Under the pieces are notes generated by a model, which saw only the letters and a list, made by a program, of their open reading frames with translations, had not been told where the DNA came from and ran no database searches. A program made the translations under genes and the position numbers. From assembly GCF_030846775.1 (NCBI RefSeq), contig NZ_CP132910.1:2328001-2392000 (forward strand): a stretch of DNA of 64,000 nt, read 5' to 3'. Shown one piece after another: positions 26,535 through 34,596 of this stretch. Origin of the DNA: Geothrix sp. 21YS21S-2. Lineage in GTDB: Bacteria; Acidobacteriota; Holophagae; Holophagales; Holophagaceae. Within the stretch, counting starts at the first letter, position 1. Every line of letters starts with the position of its first letter.

Positions 26535-27946
26535 TGAAACCGACCCAAGGCCTTTCCCTCCTCATGCTCGCGGTCATGGGCGGCTGCATGTCCATGGCGC
26601 CCCGGTACGCCACGCCGCCCCGCCCCACCCCCGGCCAGTGGCCGGCCGCCTCCCAGGCGACGGCGGCCGGCAAGGCGGTCCCCGACGTGGCCTGGCAGGA
26701 CTTCTACGTGGATGCGCGGCTGAGGAAGGTCCTCGACCTCGCCCTCGCCAACAACCGCGACCTCCGCGTGGCCGCCCTGAACACGGAGAAGGTTCGCGCC
26801 GCCTACCGCATCCAGCGGGCGGAGCTGCTGCCCTCCATCAACGCCGCCGCGGTGGGCAGCCGGCAGCGCATCCCGGCCAGCGTGTCCTCCACCGGCCAGG
26901 CCATGGTCGCCGAACAGGACTCCGCCACCATCGGCGTCACCGCCTGGGAACTGGACCTCTTCGGCCGGGTCCGGAGCCTCAAGAACCGGGCCCTGGAACA
27001 GTACCTCGCCACCGAACAGGCCCAGGCCGGCGCCCGGATCTCCCTCCTCGCCGAGGTGGCCAACGCATACCTGACCCTGGCCGCCGACCGGGACGGACTC
27101 CGGCTCGCCAAGGAGACCCTCGCCAGCCAGGAGGCCACCCACAAGCTCATCCGGCGCCGCTTCGAGGCCGGGGTCTCCTCCGAGCTCGACGCGCGGCGCG
27201 CGGAGGTGGGGATGGAGACCGCCCGCGCGGACGTGGCCGCCACCACCCGCATGGTGGCCCTGGACGAGAACGCCCTGACCCTCCTGGCGGGCGCGCCGGT
27301 CCCCGCCGACTGGCTTCCCCAGGGGCTGGACGGGCTGGCCCCCCTGCAGGACTTCACGCCCGGGCTCCCCTCGGAGGCCCTGATGCGCCGGCCGGACATC
27401 CTCATGGCCGAGGCCCAGCTCAAGGCCAGCAACGCCAACATCGGCGCCGCCCGCGCCGCCTTCTTCCCGCGCATCTCCCTCACCACCGGCTTCGGCACCA
27501 TGGGCAGCGAGCTCTCCGGCCTGTTCAAGACGGGGTCGGAGACCTGGTCCTTCACCCCCCAGATCGTCCTGCCGCTCTTCAACACGGGCGCCACCCTGGC
27601 GGGCCTGGACGTGGCCAAGGCCGACCGCGACATCAGCCTGGCGCAGTACGAGAAGGCCATCCAGGTGGCGTTCCGGGAAGTGGCCGACACCCTGGTCCAG
27701 CGGGGCACCCTCGGTGAGCAGCTGGCCGCCCAGGAGGCCCTCACCCGGGCCCTGGAACGCACCTTCCAGCTGGCCACGATGCGGTTCGAAGCCGGCGCCG
27801 ACGGCTACCTGGGCGTCCTGGACGCCCAGCGCTCCCTCTACGGGGCCCAGCAGGGCCTCATCGCCCTTCGCCGGGCCCGGGCCGGGAACCTCGTGACCCT
27901 CTACAAGGTCCTGGGGGGCGGGCGGCCCGGGAAGGACGGGAAGTAG
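26534..27946 (+). CDS. Outer-membrane efflux channel, NodT/OprM family lipoprotein
   Basis: A 470-aa TolC-like outer-membrane factor. The lipoprotein signal ends at GGC (residues 16-18). Two repeated coiled-coil/barrel units follow: DFYVDARLRKVLDLALANNRDLRVAALNTEKVRAAYRIQRAELLPSI in the first, RRPDILMAEAQLKASNANIGAARAAFFPRISLTTGFG in the second. The start overlaps the pump stop by one base (TGATG), giving translational coupling. It completes the tripartite pump. No terminator is obvious right after it, and a small membrane protein gene follows 33 bp later. Confidence 0.95.
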   Translation: MKPTQGLSLLMLAVMGGCMSMAPRYATPPRPTPGQWPAASQATAAGKAVPDVAWQDFYVDARLRKVLDLALANNRDLRVAALNTEKVRAAYRIQRAELLPSINAAAVGSRQRIPASVSSTGQAMVAEQDSATIGVTAWELDLFGRVRSLKNRALEQYLATEQAQAGARISLLAEVANAYLTLAADRDGLRLAKETLASQEATHKLIRRRFEAGVSSELDARRAEVGMETARADVAATTRMVALDENALTLLAGAPVPADWLPQGLDGLAPLQDFTPGLPSEALMRRPDILMAEAQLKASNANIGAARAAFFPRISLTTGFGTMGSELSGLFKTGSETWSFTPQIVLPLFNTGATLAGLDVAKADRDISLAQYEKAIQVAFREVADTLVQRGTLGEQLAAQEALTRALERTFQLATMRFEAGADGYLGVLDAQRSLYGAQQGLIALRRARAGNLVTLYKVLGGGRPGKDGK

Positions 27947-27979
27947 CTCCTTCAGTCCCCCATTCCAACGGAGTTCAAC

Positions 27980-28438
27980 GTGAACCTCCATCGCCTCCAA
28001 CGGAAAGGAAACACAAACGTGGTCATGGCCGAACTGGAGCGCCTGGAGAAGGCCTGCGACGCCGGGACCCTGAGCCGGGAGGCCTACCTCGCGTCCGTCT
28101 CCAAGGTCCAGGACCTGGCCTACCGGAAGGACGTCCGGCCCTTCCAGGACCGCGCCGCCTGGGCCTCCCTGGCGGGTCTCGTCCTCCTGGCCTGCTGGGC
28201 CGCCGCGGAGCACCTGTTCCCCGACGTGGCCGAGGCCCTGGGCGACGGGTTCGAAGCCGTCGCGCTGCTGGGAATCGCCGCCCTGCTCTGCGCGGTGGCG
28301 TTCCTCCTGGCCTCCATGAAGCGGGAGGCTGATGATGTCCGGTGGTTCGGCGCCCTCCGGCGGACCCTTGTGAAGGGGGGTCGCCTGGTCGACTATCTGG
28401 AACAGGGCAGCCGGGAATCGTCCGATTCCACCGCATAG
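27980..28438 (+). CDS. Hypothetical membrane protein with two transmembrane helices
   Basis: A 152-aa protein starting at GTG 27980 with GGAG 6 nt upstream; ATG 28025 (MAELERLEK) is an alternative. The N-terminal helix is charged (SHOCT-like: ELERLEKACDAGTLSREAYLASV). Two hydrophobic segments follow (WASLAGLVLLACWAAAEHLF and FEAVALLGIAALLCAVAFLLAS), then a basic C-terminal tail. Its function is unknown. It could be the last gene of the efflux operon, since the gap is only 33 bp, but no functional link can be shown. Confidence 0.6.
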   Translation: MNLHRLQRKGNTNVVMAELERLEKACDAGTLSREAYLASVSKVQDLAYRKDVRPFQDRAAWASLAGLVLLACWAAAEHLFPDVAEALGDGFEAVALLGIAALLCAVAFLLASMKREADDVRWFGALRRTLVKGGRLVDYLEQGSRESSDSTA

Positions 28439-28464
28439 GCCGTGCTCGTTGCGAGGCGGCCATC

Positions 28465-29115
28465 CTAATGGATCACCTTGAGCCCCATCAGCCCTGCGAG
28501 GTAGGCCGCCTGGGCCGGCTCGACGATCGCGCCCTTCAGGTCCTCGATCCGGACCCGGAGCCCGGTGATCCCCGACCCCCGGAAATCCGTCCCTTCAAGC
28601 CGGGCGAAGGACATCTGGGCCTCCCCCAGCTCGCAGTCCTGGAACACGGCCCCCCGCAGATCCGCCTCCTGGAAGGAGCACCCGCTCAGGTTGCAGCCCT
28701 GGAACCGCACGGACTTCAGGATCGCTCCGCGGAAGTGCGCGAAGGACCCGTTGCAGTTCTCGAACACGGTATTGCGAATCAGGGAGCCCGAAAGGTCCAG
28801 GCCCACCATCCGGCACCCCTCCAGCCGGGTCCTTCCCAGATGGGCCTTGAGCCAGGCGGCGTTGGCCAGGTCGCAGGACTCCAGGCGCACCTCCGTGAGG
28901 TCCAGCCTGGACAGCCGGGAGCCGGCCAGGTTGACCCGGGTGAGCCTGCTCCGGGTGAAGGTTGCCAGGGTCGCGGCCTGCCCGCTGAAATCCAGGCCCT
29001 CCATCGCCACCCCCTCCACCGTCGCCTCGGAGGCCAGCATGGCCTCGCCCATGAAGGGGACGGTCTGGAAAGGGCGGGAGCCGGAAGGGCTGGGGGAGGA
29101 AGGCCGTCGTTGCAT
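28465..29115 (-). CDS. Pentapeptide-repeat protein
   Basis: A 216-aa protein that is almost wholly pentapeptide repeats with the A(D/N)LXX pattern, for example LTRVNLAGSRLSRLDLTEVR and FSFQEADLRGAVFQDCEL-type units between residues 35 and 195. Such right-handed quadrilateral helices mimic DNA in the Qnr group (gyrase protection), but most members have unknown roles. The spacing of central Leu/Phe residues is regular, with no frameshift. No signal peptide is clear. It is convergent with the preceding membrane protein gene. Confidence 0.82.
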   Translation of the reverse strand: MQRRPSSPSPSGSRPFQTVPFMGEAMLASEATVEGVAMEGLDFSGQAATLATFTRSRLTRVNLAGSRLSRLDLTEVRLESCDLANAAWLKAHLGRTRLEGCRMVGLDLSGSLIRNTVFENCNGSFAHFRGAILKSVRFQGCNLSGCSFQEADLRGAVFQDCELGEAQMSFARLEGTDFRGSGITGLRVRIEDLKGAIVEPAQAAYLAGLMGLKVIH

Positions 29116-29203
29116 CTGGCACCTATTCTTGCACGCTGGCGGTAACGGCTTCCGGGCTCTGCTGCCTGAAGAGGGGCCCGCGGGCCGATCAGGGCGAGGC
29201 GGG

Positions 29204-32200
29204 CTACTCGTGGTAATCCGCGTAGGTGACGGTGCCCCCGGAGGCCGGGACCAGCACGTGGAGGCGGCTCGAAGTGTCCAGGCCGGTGCGGAACCAGGAG
29301 ATGGAAACGGCCGGCGTGGCGACGAGGGTCTCGTGCCACGCGCCCAGGGCCTGGTGGTAGACCTTGAGTCCCGAGTAGGTGGCCATGGCGGCCAGGACTC
29401 TGGACCGCGAAGGCGTGGTGCAGATCCTGACCCTGGAATCCGGCGCGTAGACCGCAGCGTCGGGGGCGAGCGTCTGGGGCGTCTGCCAGACGCCGGCGAC
29501 CTTCTGCCGGACCTTCAGGGTGGCCTTGGTGTAGGACCCGGAAGGGGACGTCGTGTAGAAAAGCCATCCGTTGTCCGCGTCCGCCCATACGCCTTGGGCC
29601 AGGGCCTGCGAACTGGCGCCGAGGGCCTCGGTGGAGAGGGTCGCGGAGGTCCAAGTCCCCGGGCTGCTGGGCAGGAGTTCCACGGCGTCGGAACCGATGA
29701 GGAACAGGAGGTGGGGCTGGTCGGCGGCGTCAAGGCTCAGACTGTAGGCCGAAATCGTCAGGGAGGCGTTGGCCGCGCTCGCCAGGGAGTCGCAGGCCCA
29801 GGCGCTTCCGGTGTAATGGAGGTGCCGGATGTCACCCACGGTGGGGTAGGAGTAGCTGCTGGTGTTCAGGAGCACCTGGGGCCGGCCGGCCTGATCGAGC
29901 GTGTAACAGAAGCTCCGCACCCCGTACGTAACGGGAATGACCCCCTCCCACAGGTCCTCAGTCTGCCAAGCCGTCCCATCGTGCCAGAGGTGGCGGACGA
30001 CACCCCGGGTGGGCACGGTGGTGCTCCGGATCAGGTAGACCGAATGCGGGTGGCCCGAGTCGTCGGTCTGGACCAGTGAGGCGGACACCTGGGAGGTGGT
30101 GTCGGGGTAGTAGGCGGCCCAGGGGTCGCCAGGGTTCGCCAGCATTCCGAAGGGGTTCCCCCCCGCGAACGCCCAGGCGCCCGTTGGCATCAGGGCCGCA
30201 TCGTCGGCGTTGAGCACCGAGAGGGAGGTGGCGGAGAGCGCGAGGGAACCCGCGGGATTCAGGGTGGTGGCCTGCACCGCGCTGCTCGCGCTCTCCCCTG
30301 TTCCCGCCTTCGCCACCACCGTATAGGAGTAGGTGCCCAGGGGCAGATTGGCGTCCGAATAGGTGCTGGCGCCGGGCGGGAGGCTGGCCACGTCCAGGGT
30401 GGATTGGGTGTCGGAGCGGCGGACGACGACCTGTGTGGCCGCGGTGCTGCGGTTCACCCAGGCCAGGTCGATGCCGGCGGCCTTGGGAGTCGCCTGGACC
30501 TGGACCGGAGCCAGCAGGGCCACCTGGACCGGCTGCGAGAGCTGGCGGTACGGGGTCGTGTAGCCATTGAGGGAAAGGGCCAGGCGGTACAGGTAGGTCT
30601 TCCCCTCCGCGGCCGAGGCGTCCACGAGCCCGTACGGGTTGCCGGCGGGCACCGCCAGCGAGGACCACCCGCTGGTGGGGGCCCCCGCGGCATCCGCTTC
30701 GGCCCGGGCCAGGAGGTAGGCGCAGCCGCTCGCGGAGGAGGTCGACCAGTTCAGGTGGATGGTCCCGTCACTGTACGCAGAGGCGTACAGATAGCTGGGG
30801 GGGGCCAGCGGCGTCCGGGTGGGAGCCGAAGGGGCGGAAGCCGCGCTGGGCACGCCCGCAGCCAGGTTGGTGACGCGGTAGAGGTACGAGGTCAGCTCGC
30901 TGGTGTTGCTGTCCGTGTAGCCGGTGGTGGGCCCGTAAGTGGTCAGGGAGCTCCAGATGCCGGCAGGCAGCCCATCGGCGTCCGCCTTCACCCTTTCCAC
31001 CTGCACGCGATCCGCCTTCGTGGTGTTGGACACCCACGCAACCTTGATCGTGTTGGAGGCCGCATCGTAGGTGGACACGACCTGGGTCGGCGCGGCCAGC
31101 GGGGTGACAACGCTGGGCGAGAGGGCGCTGGCCGCGCCCCAGGTGGCGCCAAAGCCGTTGGTGACCCGGTAGACGTACCGCGTGAACTCCAGCGCGCCTT
31201 GATCGGTGAAGGAGGTGATGGCCCCGGCTGGGACCGGGAGGCTGACCCAGGGCGCGGACGGCAGGCCCGAGGCGGCCGCTTCCGCGCGTTCCACCCGCAC
31301 GGCCGTGGCCCGCGAGGAATTGGAAGCCCAGGTGAGCGAAGGCACGCCCGTGTTCAGGTTGAGGACGGCCGTAAGGCCCGAGGGCGTGCCCGGAGGCACG
31401 GTGACGCAGGCACCGATGGTCAGGGGCGGGCTGTCCACCGAACCGCGGACATTGCTGATCCGGTAGAGGTAGTTCTGGGCTTCCTGCACCTGGGTGTCCA
31501 GGAAGGCAGCGGCGCCCGCGGCAGGGGTAGCCAGGGCCGTCCAGCCGCTTGCTGCGTTGCCGCTGGCATCGGCGGCGGCGCGCTCGAGCAGCAAGCCGTC
31601 CCCGTAGGTGAAGGAACTGCCCCAGGTGAGGTTCACCCCGCCGTGGGCCGCATCGAAGACCGCCACCAGCTGGGTGGGCGAAGGCACCTGGGTGGAGACC
31701 ACCGCCGACGGCAGGCTCTCCGCGCTTGCCTCCGCCCCCTTGACGTTGGTGATCCGGTAGAGATAGAAGGTGCCGAGGTGGGCGGATGCGTCCAGCCAGG
31801 TCGTCGAGGTGCCGGCAACCGTCGTGAGGGTGACCCAGTCGCCCAGGACGCTGCCCCCATTGGTGCACTCGGCCCGCTTCACGATGAAGCCGTTCGCCTG
31901 GGTGGACGGGCTGGACCAGGAGAGGACTGTCCCGGCCTGGGCCCAGTCGTACGTTGCAGTCGGCTGCCCAGCGGCAAGAAGCGGCTTGTGGTACGAGACT
32001 TCGTTGGAATAGGGGCTCGACTCGGTGCCCCGGCGGGCCTTGGTCCGGAACGTGCAGTCCGTGGTCTCGGCCACGGACGCCGGAAGGGTGAGGGCAAAGG
32101 TGAGCGTGCCGGCCGGAAGCAGGTTCGTGTTGAGCTTCTGATAGGCCTCGGTGCCATACCGGGCTTCCAGATCGAAGCCGTCGATGCTCCCCGAGGGCGC

Positions 32201-32368
32201 GAGCCACTGGATGGTGAGCGAACCGGAGGCGGGGTCCACGGAGGGCGGCAGCATGGACGGGCTGGCCACCGGCACCGGCGCGGGCGTGGGCGACGAGGAT
32301 CCCCCACCGCCTCCGCAGGCAAGGCATAGGAGGATGGGGGTCGGCAACAACCATCGGCCAGGGTGCAT
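29204..32368 (-). CDS. Large secreted lipoprotein with seven fibronectin type III domains
   Basis: A 1054-aa protein. The lipoprotein signal ends at LACGGGGGS (Cys about residue 18), followed by a Pro/Ser linker. About seven fibronectin-III repeats of 85-100 aa follow to near residue 730, each opening with a phrase such as APTQVVSTYDAASNTIKVAW or PTQLVAVFDAAHGGVNLTW. The last 300 residues form a beta-propeller-like region with repeated HxHSVYL or PHLLFL blades. This is a cell-surface or secreted protein. No catalytic residues are evident; adhesion or polymer binding is a guess. The strong tandem similarity means the gene could expand or contract by recombination. Confidence 0.82.
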   Translation of the reverse strand: MHPGRWLLPTPILLCLACGGGGGSSSPTPAPVPVASPSMLPPSVDPASGSLTIQWLAPSGSIDGFDLEARYGTEAYQKLNTNLLPAGTLTFALTLPASVAETTDCTFRTKARRGTESSPYSNEVSYHKPLLAAGQPTATYDWAQAGTVLSWSSPSTQANGFIVKRAECTNGGSVLGDWVTLTTVAGTSTTWLDASAHLGTFYLYRITNVKGAEASAESLPSAVVSTQVPSPTQLVAVFDAAHGGVNLTWGSSFTYGDGLLLERAAADASGNAASGWTALATPAAGAAAFLDTQVQEAQNYLYRISNVRGSVDSPPLTIGACVTVPPGTPSGLTAVLNLNTGVPSLTWASNSSRATAVRVERAEAAASGLPSAPWVSLPVPAGAITSFTDQGALEFTRYVYRVTNGFGATWGAASALSPSVVTPLAAPTQVVSTYDAASNTIKVAWVSNTTKADRVQVERVKADADGLPAGIWSSLTTYGPTTGYTDSNTSELTSYLYRVTNLAAGVPSAASAPSAPTRTPLAPPSYLYASAYSDGTIHLNWSTSSASGCAYLLARAEADAAGAPTSGWSSLAVPAGNPYGLVDASAAEGKTYLYRLALSLNGYTTPYRQLSQPVQVALLAPVQVQATPKAAGIDLAWVNRSTAATQVVVRRSDTQSTLDVASLPPGASTYSDANLPLGTYSYTVVAKAGTGESASSAVQATTLNPAGSLALSATSLSVLNADDAALMPTGAWAFAGGNPFGMLANPGDPWAAYYPDTTSQVSASLVQTDDSGHPHSVYLIRSTTVPTRGVVRHLWHDGTAWQTEDLWEGVIPVTYGVRSFCYTLDQAGRPQVLLNTSSYSYPTVGDIRHLHYTGSAWACDSLASAANASLTISAYSLSLDAADQPHLLFLIGSDAVELLPSSPGTWTSATLSTEALGASSQALAQGVWADADNGWLFYTTSPSGSYTKATLKVRQKVAGVWQTPQTLAPDAAVYAPDSRVRICTTPSRSRVLAAMATYSGLKVYHQALGAWHETLVATPAVSISWFRTGLDTSSRLHVLVPASGGTVTYADYHE

Positions 32369-32537
32369 GGGATGCTCCAGGGGGATTCACGTTGAATGGG
32401 ATGGTTCCATTCTGCCCCAGCCGCCCCCGAAGGAGGCGGATATTCCTTGGATGCATCGCCTCTTGTCAGGCTCATGGCCCCTGGCCTGAGCCCCCCGGCC
32501 CTTTCCGTGCGCCCGTCGGAGCCGGGCGCATGAAGGC

Positions 32538-33116
32538 TCAGCGTTCCCGCGATTCCTCGTCCGGAAACCGGTAGGTGGCGGCCGTGGGGCGCTCCCTTTG
32601 GAGTTCCGCCCCACGGGCCACCCGTTCTTCAAGCCCGGAGGGCTTCCGCACGAGGATGAAACCCCGCTCGTCGAACCTGTCCGGGTCACTGTCGCACACC
32701 GCCCTCACGGTCAGGGGGCGCGGCTTCGTGGCGGGGCTGGAAAAGGGCGGATAGTAGAGGGCCACGAGATGGCCAGGCCGCGCCCCGGCAAGGCCGCGGA
32801 ACGTCCCTCCTTCCCCTGGACCCAGCACGGAACCGCCTTCACGAACCTCGAACCGGCAATCCGCCGGGGACGCACCGGTCACTTCCGCGTCGAAGTAGTA
32901 GTAGCTTCTCGCCAGGGACGCGCCTTCGTCGGCGATGGCCAGGACTTCCTGGTCCCCGGGCGCGCAGATGACCACCTCCTGGACCGCACCGGCCTCGGGG
33001 AACGGGTTGATCGCGCAAGCCGGAACGCCGAGGCCGGCCGGTCGAGCCGCTCCAGCTTCAACGAGCTGCTGGGTGTCGCCCGCGAGGGCCGCAAGGATGA
33101 GGGCTGCTTTGAACAT
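32538..33116 (-). CDS. Hypothetical exported protein
   Basis: A 192-aa protein with a short hydrophobic N terminus (FKAALILAALAG) that may be a signal peptide. ATG 33116 has AAGGAG 7 nt upstream, which decides it over the longer open frame. The mature part contains paired Cys (ACAINPFPEAGAVQEVVICAPGD, DCRFEVREGG, VCDSDPDRF) and a basic tail (PTAATYRFPDEESRER). No family was recognised. It lies downstream of nothing obviously related, on the same strand as the fibronectin protein but 169 bp upstream of it. Confidence 0.6.
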   Translation of the reverse strand: MFKAALILAALAGDTQQLVEAGAARPAGLGVPACAINPFPEAGAVQEVVICAPGDQEVLAIADEGASLARSYYYFDAEVTGASPADCRFEVREGGSVLGPGEGGTFRGLAGARPGHLVALYYPPFSSPATKPRPLTVRAVCDSDPDRFDERGFILVRKPSGLEERVARGAELQRERPTAATYRFPDEESRER

Positions 33117-33364
33117 TCGGTGACTCCTTAGGAATGCGGGTGGTTGGAAATGGCCCTCGGTGCCCCTCGGCCGCAAGGCGCCTGTCCGGTTCGCACATTG
33201 AAACGGGTGCGGATTTCCCGGCACTGGTTCCAGGCCATGACATCGGGACCGGCAGGATTGGGCAGGTTTCCACCGCCTGGCCAAGGAACGTATTGCCCCT
33301 GGGAGACACCCCTTGTCGAGCCTCGTCCCCGGGGGACGGGGTGTTCCTGGGCTCAGGAATCTGC

Positions 33365-33673
33365 ATGGAGAATTGGATGGCACGCATGCAATGGCCAGGA
33401 GCGGCATGGGCCCTGTGCAGCCTCCTGGGCTGCCGGGGAGTGCGGCCGGCCACGGCCGAGGCCAGGGCCCATGCCGAAACCATCAGCCGGTGCCTGGAAG
33501 CCCGTGGCATGCGGCGCGCCCCAGGCGTGGCGGAGGGCGCCGCCCGGGTCCTGTTTGATTATTCCCCCGGTCCCGGAACGACCGTGCGTCATGGCCGATG
33601 GGTCACCCGGTACGTTGATGGTCGGCTACGGTTCAAGGGAACCGGCATCCCTCAAGCCTCATCCAACCGCTAG
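33365..33673 (+). CDS. Hypothetical small lipoprotein
   Basis: A 102-aa frame starting at ATG 33365. A short basic N terminus and a hydrophobic stretch lead to a possible lipobox (WALCSLLGC, Cys about residue 23). The rest is Arg-rich (HAETISRCLEARGMRRAPG) and ends near VDGRLRFKGTGIP. A second ATG at 33376 is possible. The ribosome site (CAGGAA) is modest. It is 12 bp before a SAM methyltransferase gene. Coding potential is only moderate and no family was recognised. Confidence 0.4.
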   Translation: MENWMARMQWPGAAWALCSLLGCRGVRPATAEARAHAETISRCLEARGMRRAPGVAEGAARVLFDYSPGPGTTVRHGRWVTRYVDGRLRFKGTGIPQASSNR

Positions 33674-33685
33674 CGAGGCTCAGCC

Positions 33686-34507
33686 ATGGAGGTGCCGATG
33701 GAGGATCCGGCGGGAGAAGCCCATTCCAGCTGGGAGCGGAATGCACCGTGGTGGGACGACCGGATCGGCGACGGCAATGCCTTCCAGTGCCAATTGATCG
33801 AACCTGCGACCCTGCGCCTGGCGGCGCCCGGGCCGGGAATGCGGATCCTGGACATCGCGTGTGGAGCGGGGCGCATGGCCCGGCTGATGGCAGCCGAGGG
33901 CGCCCAGGTGACCGGGATCGATTTCTGCGAGGGCTTTCTCGACCGGGCCCGGAGGCGCACCGCACCGGAGGCGCCGATCGACTTCCGGCTTCTGGATGTC
34001 ACCGACCGGGGCCAGCTTGCGACCCTGGGCGCAGGCCGCTTCCAGGGCGCCGTGGCCACCATGGCGCTCATGGACCTGGCCCGCATCGATCCGCTGTTCG
34101 AGGAGCTGCCGGGCCTCCTGGAGCCGGGAGGCTTCCTTGTCTTCTCCATCCTGCATCCGTGCTTTTCCGGGTCCGGAACGGAGATGTTCGTCGAGGAACG
34201 CCTGGTTGACGGCCGCAGCCAACGGGCCGCTGGCCTGAAGGTCACCCATTACCGGAACGCCACGGCCTTCCGGGCGGAGGGGATCCGGGGCCAGCCGGAG
34301 CCGGGGCTCCATTTCCACCGGTCCCTGGAAACCCTCCTGTCCACCGCATTCCGGTGCGGGTTCATCCTGGATGGGCTGGAGGAGCCCGGCTTCCGGACGG
34401 CCAGCGACAGGTTCCTCGAATGGGAGAACATGCCCGATCTGGCCCCGGTGCTGGTCTGCAGGTTGAAATCCCATCGACCCGCGTGCACGGGGTTCCCCCG
34501 GGATTGA
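33686..34507 (+). CDS. Class I SAM-dependent methyltransferase
   Basis: A 273-aa Rossmann-fold methyltransferase. Motif I is ILDIACGAGRMARLM (about 54-68), the acidic end of strand 2 is VTGIDFCEGFLDRAR, motif II is AVATMALMDL and motif III is LEPGGFLVFSILHPCF. This resembles the Methyltransf_25/11 group acting on small molecules. No membrane segments. ATG 33686 follows GCGAGG; an ATG at 33698 is also possible. The substrate is unknown and the neighbours give no clear hint. Confidence 0.85.
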   Translation: MEVPMEDPAGEAHSSWERNAPWWDDRIGDGNAFQCQLIEPATLRLAAPGPGMRILDIACGAGRMARLMAAEGAQVTGIDFCEGFLDRARRRTAPEAPIDFRLLDVTDRGQLATLGAGRFQGAVATMALMDLARIDPLFEELPGLLEPGGFLVFSILHPCFSGSGTEMFVEERLVDGRSQRAAGLKVTHYRNATAFRAEGIRGQPEPGLHFHRSLETLLSTAFRCGFILDGLEEPGFRTASDRFLEWENMPDLAPVLVCRLKSHRPACTGFPRD

Positions 34508-34596
34508 CCCGGCGTTTCCACGGCGCCGGCTCATCCGACAGGGGCCGCAGGCATCGGGAATACCGCGGGATGCCGAGCGGCCCGAAAAGGATGGGA

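Noticed and set aside
29204-32368. CRISPR-like periodicity in the fibronectin-repeat gene
   Set aside because: The repeats are about 270-300 bp, degenerate and in frame with Fn3 domains; no short identical repeats with unique spacers are present. No CRISPR array was seen in the window.
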